A stretch of DNA of 12,488 nt. Origin: Pavlovales sp. CCMP2436 (taxonomy: Eukaryota; Haptophyta; Pavlovophyceae; Pavlovales). The notes beneath the pieces were generated by a model that ran no database searches, was not told where the DNA came from, and worked only from the letters and a program-made list of their open reading frames with translations. The DNA lies in NCBI GenBank assembly GCA_026770615.1, contig MU631338.1:100523-113010 (forward strand). The letters run 5' to 3'. Of this stretch, positions 7,310-12,488 are shown piece after piece (position 1 is the first letter of the stretch; every line of letters begins with the position of its first letter). A program made the position numbers and the translations under genes.

Positions 7310-7525
7310 ATCGGGGCGCTGGCCGCGGAGAGCTTCCTGCGAGCATATGCTCTCGGCCGCGAACCAGGTGCTCAATGACGGCAACGCGTGCCTCTCTTCC
7401 AAGACCATGGAAATGCTCGTCATCCTCCGCACGTCAGCCGCAAGTTCATGGAGTACATGCGCAAGACGTACCCCAACCTTAGCCAGCAGCAGCTTAACGA
7501 GACGATTGTCGCCTCAGCTGACTAG
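7310..7525 (+). pseudogene. hAT transposase C-terminal dimerisation domain remnant
   Basis: LSAANQVLNDGNACLSSKTM and EMLVILR (7350-7430) follow the hAT C-terminal dimerisation pattern (FS.AG.....R..LS....E.L..L). A preceding stretch in another frame reads LAAES, matching the usual small-residue plus E segment before it. After about 7435 the frame shifts and reads KFMEYMRKTYPNLSQQQLNE to TAG 7523-7525. At least two frameshifts and the loss of the catalytic DDE core make it non-functional. In the family this domain mediates transposase multimerisation. Confidence 0.72.
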
Positions 7526-7761
7526 CGCTAGTGGCAGTGGGAGGAGAGCCGCGCCAGCTCTGTGTTCATCAGGCTAGTTCATCAGACTGGGCGCCGTTCA
7601 TCATTCATTCAGCGCCGGTGCTGTTCATGAACGTTCATAAATGTTCATTCGTGAAACATATCTATTTCTGTTGAATGAACTGCTTCATTCGTAATAAATC
7701 CTGCCTTAATCCTATGAACGGGTTCATTTTTTTCTTCGGGGCTAATGAACGCCGAGCACTA

Positions 7762-7769
7762 TTTTAAAC
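7762..7769. repeat. Shared TTTTAAAC between hAT and foldback element
   Basis: It serves as the right target-site duplication of the hAT element. It also matches 8718-8725 at the far end of the foldback element, so two insertions share one target word. Confidence 0.7.
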
Positions 7770-7980
7770 GGAAGACGTGTGCAAAAGCCTTTAGGAAATT
7801 TCTATCCGTTCCATTCGATCGTTACGTTCTCATCCGTTCACTAGAACGGATGTAAGTTCCGTTCTGTCCGTTCTCGTCCGTTCATCTTTGCGAACACAAT
7901 GAACGCATCTCTGAGAACGCAATAAATGTATTCTTTACGTTCTCATCCGTTCTCATCCGTTCAATAGAACGAATGTGTGT

Positions 7981-8166
7981 TCCGTTCTCGTCCGTTCTCG
8001 TCCGTTCTCGTCCGTTCATCTTTGCGAACGCAATGAACGCATCCATGGGAACGCAATAAACGTATTAAACGCAATGAACGCACCCTTAAAAGTTTAATGA
8101 ACGCAATGAACGGATGGAGAACAGGCGAGAACGGATGAGAACGGACGAGAACGGATGAGAACGGAT
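7981..8166. repeat. 10-bp TCCGTTCTCG array and its inverted counterpart
   Basis: TCCGTTCTCG repeats from 7981, three exact units plus TCCGTTC. GAGAACGGAY units run from 8127 to 8166 in inverted orientation, giving arms of about 40 bp around a loop of about 110 bp. Related, less regular units run from 7828 to 7965. Confidence 0.75.
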
Positions 8167-8167
8167 A

Positions 8168-8187
8168 TGCTCTATTTTGATAGAGCA
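8168..8187. repeat. Hairpin TGCTCTAT-TTTG-ATAGAGCA
   Basis: A perfect 8-bp stem with a 4-base loop, immediately after the inverted 10-bp array. Confidence 0.6.
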
Positions 8188-8266
8188 GGATAACCATGGA
8201 TTGTTCCTTTTTGATCGATGCTTAAGACCGTGAAGCTCTTCTTCGATCAAGTGCAGCATAAGTTAA

Positions 8267-8310
8267 AACGACGTAGGATCGTTGTGTAAACGACGTAGGT
8301 TCGTTGTGTA
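8267..8310 (+). repeat. Two adjacent 22-bp units AACGACGTAGGWTCGTTGTG(TA)
   Basis: Units 8267-8288 and 8289-8310 differ at one base (GGATCG versus GGTTCG). Confidence 0.75.
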
Positions 8311-8761
8311 ACCCGCTGCACCTGGCCGGTGGGGCTCTTGCCTGCGGCGCAATAATAATTTTTTTCGTAATCATTATGCAGAACTGCCTATAATTCAGAA
8401 GTGCGGAGCATTCAGAAATGTAAATTTATCTAGGGATTGACGTACTTGATGTACCACACGTTCATTGCGTTCGTTTCTGAGAACGCTATAAACGTATTAA
8501 ACTCAATGAACGCAACCTTAACAAGTTTAATGAATGCAATGAATGGATGGTAAATTATTTTGAAGAATCCGTTCTCGTCCGTTCGCTTGAAAATCAGACA
8601 TCGAAAAACGCTCTGAAATCCGTTGCATCCGTTCCCATCCGCGGATACAACAGATACAAAAACGGGTTTCCTAAAGGCTTCTGCGCACTTTCCTTAAGGC
8701 TTTTGCGCGATTATCCGTTTTAAACCGCTCTCGATCAGGGGGACGCTGTGCCGTTTAAATA

Positions 8762-10646
8762 GCGTTGCAAGGGCTCCCAAGCTGGTCCCAGTTTTACCTG
8801 GGAGACCGCGAACGGGATCGATCGGACAAGCCGCTGGCCTTCGGCCTCTGTGTCCGGACACGCCGTGCGGCTGGGCGAGAGCGTTCCCCAAGCAGTGCCC
8901 GATTGAATACTCCGAGGACGAGCGCATGCGCTGGCACGCGTGGGAGCCGCGTCTGAGGGGCATGAACAAGGACGGTGTCCTGTTTACGTCGGATGAGCTC
9001 GTGCCGCGCGACGGCGCCCGCGCGCAATTCATGAGCAAGTTACGCGCAGATGTCGGGTCTTACCTGCCACACATCTCCGATGCAGCTCATGCAACACGCG
9101 AATCGGCTGTTTGAGGAGCGCAAGGACCAGGTGACCGCCACGCGGCACAGCGACTACGCCTCGCAGGTGCCTATCGTGCGCGCGAGCACCACCACGTGCG
9201 CGAGTAAGGAGTCGATCAACAACTGCGTGAGCGTGATTGGCTTCAAGCCGCGCACCGTCGAGGTGCCACTTCGCCGCCAAGCACACGCCGCTGCCGAGGG
9301 CAAGCCGAGCATTCGCACCGCCCGTCGGCAGACCGTCTTCATCGCGTTCGGCAGGTTTGCCAACACGTACAAGCCCGACGTGCGCTTCTTCAACGTGCAG
9401 GCTGCCGACCTCGACTCGATCCTCAAGACCGGCGTGTCCATCCACAGTGAGTGGTTCTACAAGGGCAAGCGGCTACCGGGCGGCAAGCTACGCGCAGAGC
9501 TGCCGGCCGCCATCGCCGACTACGAGGGCCACAGCCGTTCTTCCCCGAGATGGAGCGTGTGATGTAGTAGGTGACGGACGAGGCTCCTTCACAGTTCGAC
9601 AATAGGACGCACTACCACCAGGTAACCTCACCCCATCACTCCCCCCACGCCCATCCCCACACACTTGCACACCTCTCTGACCTATGAAATCACCCCTATT
9701 TTATGAATACAAACCGCCGCGTGGAGGGCACAGTCACACTGGAAAATCATCCGCGCTGCAAGCTGGTCACGATGCACGGCAAGAGCGTGTGCAACAGTGC
9801 GAGCAACGCGCTCAAAAGTGCGCTCGTGGAGGCGGGCGCCCAGGGCCTGCTCGTCGAGCCAGGCGCGCGCGGCGCCCTGCTCTACCTCGTTGAGGCCAAG
9901 CAGACACCGTCCAAGGCTAAGATCGACGGCGGCAGCTATTGGCAGGCGGACGGTATCCTCTACTGCTACTACGACCCGTCGCTCTTCACCGCTTCGGCCG
10001 TCCACGACGCTGTGCCGTTCGTTGGTTCGAGCAAGGTGCACATGAGCTGTGGCCTGTGCATGGACGACGAGCAGGCGACGCGCAGCGGGCCGCTCACGCA
10101 CCTCGACGTCTTCTGCCCGTGCGCCCCGTGCTGCCGCCTTGACTTTGCCATCTGCGAGATGACGGCTGTGTTCGGAAGGTGCAGGTCTCGAACGTGAAGC
10201 GCGCGTCCTCGACCGGACTGCCGTCGCAGACGGAGAGCCTGCAGGAGTTCGCCGCCTGGCTCGACAAGGACAGGCTCGCCGCATTCAGGGTGGAGTTGGA
10301 CGAGCACACCGTCGAGGGCAGCGTCTGGCTCGCTCTGCTCGACAGCAAATCTTTCGCCCTGGAGCAGGACAAGCATCACGCCGGGCAGCACTTTGAGAGG
10401 GGCTGGAGCGTTGTGCGTGGCCACTGGTTCTCCCTTGCGCGCACCGAGCGTGCGGGCGGCATGCAGGTCTACAAGGCGCTCGAGGAGTAGACGCTGTTCA
10501 ACGTGCAGTCGATGTTGAAGATCAAGAACCTCAAATTCCTCCAAGGCCTGCCGAAGCAAACGCGCCTGAGCACGGCCGCCTGGTACAAGAACAACGAGAT
10601 TTCATTCCATCGCAAGACGTACCAGCTCCTGGTAGACAGCCTCTAG
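8762..10646 (+). pseudogene. Long broken gene of unknown family with a cysteine cluster
   Basis: Coding segments on one strand join across lesions. The first, SWSQFYLGDRERDRSDKPLA to about 8882, shifts frame into FPKQCPIEYSEDERMRWHAW. It shifts again near 9078 into QLMQHANRLFEERKDQ and runs to about 9536, then shifts to FFPEMERVM and hits TAG TAG (9565-9570). A 105-bp intron at 9622-9726 would join the next segment (ENHPRCKLVTMHGKSVCNS onward). Near 10040-10160 it holds CGLC, then CPCAPCC and a further Cys, spaced like a zinc-binding module. Another shift near 10175 and an in-frame TAG at 10488-10490 precede the end (KNNEISFHRKTYQLLVDSL, TAG 10644-10646). FNVQ followed by W-Y-K occurs twice (about 9393 and 10500). 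The family is unknown to me; it could be the transposase or cargo of the surrounding 5.1-kb element. The 5' side abuts the foldback element, so the start is probably lost. Confidence 0.55.
9622..9726 (+). other. Tentative intron (105 bp) in the broken gene
   Basis: Donor CACCAG|GTAACC and acceptor GTGGAG|GGC keep phase 0 between the segments on either side. The interior is pyrimidine-rich with CTCTGAC as a possible branch site and contains a TGA (9685-9687) in the frame of the following exon. Alternatively this is simply decayed sequence. Confidence 0.35.
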
Positions 10647-10716
10647 TGCACAGATTAGCGGCCCGCGACAAGCGCTGATGCCCAACTGACCGCTCTGAGT
10701 CTGCCGCTCTTATTAT

Positions 10717-10771
10717 AAAATATGTTAATTATTAGATTACTTAAGTAAGCATAATTAATTACTACATATTT
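10717..10771. repeat. AT-rich quasi-palindrome centred on ACTTAAGT
   Basis: AAATATGTTAATTATTA on the left mirrors TAATTAATTACTACATATTT on the right around ACTTAAGT. It lies 70-125 bases after the stop of the broken gene and directly before the 665-bp element. It could be a 3' processing region or a transposon footprint. Confidence 0.5.
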
Positions 10772-10778
10772 CTGAATG

Positions 10779-11443
10779 CGGCTAGACCCCTGACTCGGGC
10801 CTGGGCCTATTTAACCAGCTTTTTGGCCTATTTAATAGGCTACATTCGGCACGCTGTAGCCGGCGCACCGCGCGTCGGACACCCAGGGTCACCGCACATT
10901 GCCGTGGACGCCACGAGCAGGCACGACATGGGAATAGCCAGGATTCAATCAGATTGACGATGCGACTTCCCGGTGGCATATTATGACCTGGTGAATTAGA
11001 AGAAAAATTACAAAAATTTCAGCATGGCAGACGCTGACCCTACGTCGCTGCCGCTCGAGCCTGAGCCGCTCGCCGAGAGGCCGAAGCGCTTGCCATCAAA
11101 GACTCGACGAACGGTATCACCTGCACCTCGGCCACGCTGGAGGCTATATGCGAGGGTGTCGCTCGCTCCCCACGCCGCCTAGAGCGCCCACTGAGTCTTG
11201 CCTATTGGTTCCTCCTGAAATTTGCCTATTCAATAGGAATGTTATTTTAGTCAAAATCTGCATTTAATTAGTAATGTTAATTTAGTTATTGAGGAGGATA
11301 TGATGGGTCGAGGCTTTTAATTTGCCTCTTGAGACTCTTCCCTCCAAGCCTCAGCTCTGAGAACAAACTAGAGACAAACGGCGACAGCGTGTACCTTGTC
11401 AATTGAATATGTTTGAATAGGATCAGTCTCAGGGGTCTAGCCG
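10779..11443. mobile_element. 665-bp TIR element with AATG duplication
   Basis: The left end CGGCTAGACCCCTGA (10779-10793) is exactly inverted at 11429-11443. AATG lies directly outside both ends (10775-10778 and 11444-11447), consistent with a 4-bp target-site duplication. Inside are GCCTATT-type palindromes (GGCCTATTTAATAGGC near 10826-10841; GCCTATTCAATAGG near 11224-11237) and a short coding remnant. No transposase is present, so it is non-autonomous. The superfamily is unclear. Confidence 0.6.
11024..11243 (+). pseudogene. N-terminal coding remnant inside the 665-bp element
   Basis: An ATG at 11024 opens MADADPTSLPLEPEPLAE. A different frame then reads EAEALAIKDSTNGITCTSAT and LEAICEGVARSPRRLE, so a frameshift or a short splice lies near 11075-11085. 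The ATG follows an A-rich leader (AGAAGAAAAATTACAAAAATTTCAGC). It may be the start of the transposase of the parent element, kept in a deletion derivative. No domain recognised. Confidence 0.4.
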
Positions 11444-11481
11444 AATGTGGGCGCTTTCCCCCTCTCCAGTGCGGAATCGCG

Positions 11482-11507
11482 CCACTAATTCGGATTTCGA
11501 CCCGCAG
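11482..11507 (-). repeat. Right TIR and flanking GCAG of the 5.1-kb candidate element
   Basis: CCACTAATTCGGATTTCGAC at 11482-11501, then CC and GCAG 11504-11507. It is the inverted partner of 6377-6398 with the same directly repeated GCAG outside. Confidence 0.6.
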
Positions 11508-11639
11508 GCCTCAACCCGGCCGTGTTCTCCCCCGGCTTTATGCGTACGTCAGAATGCCAAAATCACGTCCGCCGCTCTCACGCTGTGCGCGGCGTGGGGC
11601 GCGCGTGTAGGCCTGCTGATCGGCGGGAAGCAGGCTTAA
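11504..11639 (+). pseudogene. Coding remnant adjoining the right end of the 5.1-kb element
   Basis: From the GCAG next to the right TIR, one frame reads AGLNPAVFSPGFMRTS. The adjacent frame then reads NAKITSAALTLCAAWGARVG then LLIGGKQA and stops at TAA 11637-11639. A one-base shift near 11552 joins them. It may be the host gene interrupted by the insertion, but no matching upstream part is visible left of 6373. Family unknown. Confidence 0.38.
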
Positions 11640-11893
11640 TGGGCGTGCGAGGGCGCTCGCCGAGCTGCACCCCCTTCCGCCTCGCCAGGTGCACGATGCA
11701 TGCACGATGCGCACGTCGGAACGCTGTTCTCAGCACACACGGGTTGCAGCGTGTAGAAGCACATCCACCGGCAAAAAATGTTGCACTCGCGGCCACTGAA
11801 TCGGCACGTTCGTCGGCCCTGGGTCATACCGGAATCAGCGCGTCCGCGCTGGGCGCGTTTCCGTGAAGCATGCCGCCTATCTGTGCACATGAG
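11640..11893. other. Gene-free stretch
   Basis: GC-rich sequence with open frames on both strands of Arg/Cys/Ala-rich composition and no motif that I can support. A small direct and palindromic repeat (GCACGATGCATGCACGATGC) lies at about 11692-11711. Confidence 0.35.
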
Positions 11894-12276
11894 TCACAGG
11901 GGCGCACGACGGTTATATCCAATCCACTCCGGCGGGGAGTGGAGTGAGTGTGGGACCTCTGTGATGCGATCATTCTTGATAGAGCCCTTGTCAAAGGGGT
12001 TGTTAAGGGCTGTACGGAAGCTTTGTGGATCCGCGCTTCCTAGCACCCGCAGGCCACGCGCTGGGCGCGCGCGACAGGGTAGATCTGCAAAAGGTCGAGG
12101 AACCTTTGCCGCGATGAAACCGAAACGACGCCCTTGGGCCCTATTGCGTAGCTCTCGAGGAACATGGGGGGGTTCTCGAGCCGGTTGTGATACTCGCGGA
12201 CCACACAGGCAACATGTGCGAGCACGCAGCCGGCCTCGCCGAGCCCAGCAAATCGATCCAGGCTGTCGATAAACAT
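11894..12276 (-). pseudogene. Minus-strand coding remnant, unknown family
   Basis: An ATG at 12274-12276 opens MFIDSLDRFAGLGEAGCVLA and continues through HVACVVREYHNRLENPPMFL and SSRQRFLDLLQIYPVARAQR to about 12045. Another frame then continues LGSADPQSFRTALNNPFDKG to TAG at 11894-11896, implying a frameshift near 12030-12060. The first 75 residues have convincing protein composition; the second part is less certain. Upstream lies a (CA)n run and GGC-rich DNA. Family not recognised. Confidence 0.42.
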
Positions 12277-12282
12277 CGATCG

Positions 12283-12293
12283 TGTGTGTGTGT
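12283..12293. repeat. (GT)n microsatellite
   Basis: GTGTGTGTGTG just upstream of the minus-strand remnant's ATG. Confidence 0.6.
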
Positions 12294-12317
12294 GGCTTTT
12301 TTAGTCCAACTGGGGAA

Positions 12318-12460
12318 GCCGAGGCGCCGAGGCCGAGGTGTCGAAATGGAGGCCGAGGCGGTGGCGGCGACGGCGGCGGCGGCGGCGACGGCGGCGGCGG
12401 CAATGGCGCGTGGCGGCAATGGAGGCTGCGGAGGCGACGGCGACGGAGACGGAGTGTGGC
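12318..12460. repeat. GGC/GAGGCG low-complexity repeat
   Basis: GAGGCCGAGGCG-type units, then GGCGGCGACGGC trinucleotide runs, then GGAGGCGACGGCGACGGAGA. Open frames here encode poly-Ala, poly-Pro or Gly/Asp runs because of composition. It may be the edge of a low-complexity coding region continuing beyond the window. Confidence 0.6.
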
Positions 12461-12488
12461 TTTGGACGAGAACGTGGGCGCGTTCGAC

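Larger units (their letters stand above)
6621..7761 (+). mobile_element. hAT-superfamily DNA transposon, 1,141 bp, internally degraded
   Basis: The left end starts CAGTGCTCGGCGTTTA. The right end is ...TGAACGCCGAGCACTA, whose reverse complement starts TAGTGCTCGGCGTT. Both ends fit the YAGNG terminus typical of hAT elements. The identical 8-bp TTTTAAAC lies directly outside both ends (6613-6620 and 7762-7769), the target-duplication length of hAT. The last 200 bases carry many GTTCAT / ATGAAC motifs like hAT subterminal repeats. The only recognisable coding part is the transposase dimerisation domain near 7330-7525. At 1.1 kb it is far shorter than an autonomous hAT, so it cannot move by itself. 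Confidence 0.85.
8049..8550 (+). repeat. Direct repeat of about 69 bp (8049-8117 and 8481-8550)
   Basis: Both copies run GAACGC-ATAAACGTATTAAA...AAGTTTAATGAAYGCAATGAAYGGATGG with a few substitutions. They lie within the foldback element. Confidence 0.7.
7770..8717. mobile_element. Non-coding foldback element, about 950 bp, flanked by TTTTAAAC
   Basis: The left end reads GGAAGACGTGTGCAAAAGCC then TTTAGGAAA. The right end, reverse-complemented, reads CGGATAATCGCGCAAAAGCC then TTAAGGAAA, so the ends are inverted repeats with core GCAAAAGCCTTWAGGAAA. The right side has a second copy of the core just inside (AGAAGCCTTTAGGAAA). TTTTAAAC flanks both sides (7762-7769, 8718-8725). The interior is made of CCGTTCTCRT units, their inverted complements, two copies of a 69-bp segment and a 22-bp tandem pair. 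No ORF has credible protein composition. It resembles a MITE or foldback element mobilised in trans; the superfamily is unknown. Confidence 0.6.
6377..11503. mobile_element. Candidate 5.1-kb composite element with 22-bp perfect TIRs and GCAG duplication
   Basis: 6377-6398 (GGGTCGAAATCC... ending GAATTAGTGG) is the exact reverse complement of 11482-11503. GCAG abuts both outer edges (6373-6376 and 11504-11507), as expected for a 4-bp target-site duplication. The interior holds three further elements and the long broken gene at about 8762-10646, the only candidate for a transposase or cargo. The exact 22-bp match is far beyond chance. That it marks the two ends of one element, rather than two copies of a shorter repeat, is inference. 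Confidence 0.5.

Noticed and set aside
7981..8166. CRISPR-like array
   Set aside because: The units are contiguous 10-mers without unique spacers, in a eukaryotic transposon context.
7961..8197. Minus-strand 78-residue ORF over the 10-bp repeats
   Set aside because: It is open only because the 10-bp repeat lacks stops in that frame; it is repetitive with no natural composition.
11522..11866. 114-residue plus-strand ORF after the 5.1-kb element
   Set aside because: Only the first few residues (SPGFMRTS) look natural. The rest is Arg/Ala/Cys-rich and is out of frame with the better continuation NAKITSAALTL.
12141..12419. Poly-Ala / poly-Pro ORFs at the right edge
   Set aside because: Translation of GGC/GCC low-complexity repeats; several frames on both strands are open for the same reason.

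Overview
The window looks like nuclear DNA of a GC-rich eukaryotic microbe, most likely a protist or alga. Coding stretches are GC-rich and interrupted by short GT-AG introns with AG|G at both splice junctions. The rest is a dense graveyard of transposons and broken genes. There are no operons, Shine-Dalgarno patterns, tRNA or rRNA. I cannot fix the lineage; pelagophyte, haptophyte or dinoflagellate-like algae are guesses.

Layout. Bases 1-922 (+) hold the 3' end of a three-exon gene whose last two intron-exon units are a tandem duplication, so it carries two nearly identical introns. Bases 930-1810 hold a short (-) coding remnant, GC-rich low-complexity DNA and two inverted repeats. Bases about 1810-3523 (-) are a decayed LINE-type (non-LTR) retrotransposon, from the end of the reverse transcriptase onward. 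Bases 3600-5671 carry several short coding remnants on both strands, a 39-bp tandem repeat and small palindromes. Bases 5067-5993 are bounded by an AT-rich inverted repeat. Bases 5672-6376 hold no convincing gene.

From 6377 to 11503 the window looks like one 5.1-kb nested structure. It is bounded by a perfect 22-bp inverted repeat flanked on both sides by GCAG. Inside, in order, are: (1) a 1,141-bp hAT transposon with TIRs, an 8-bp TTTTAAAC duplication and a hAT dimerisation-domain remnant; (2) a roughly 950-bp non-coding foldback element built of 10-bp CCGTTCTCGT-type repeats and flanked by the same TTTTAAAC; (3) a long broken gene of unknown family with a cysteine cluster; (4) a 665-bp TIR element with an AATG duplication. 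Bases 11504-12488 hold two more coding remnants and a GGC-rich low-complexity tail.

The genes do not form a pathway. Nearly every coding stretch has frameshifts or internal stops, so most are probably dead, although assembly indels cannot be excluded. The best candidate for something undescribed is the 5.1-kb bounded composite with its unknown cysteine-cluster gene.
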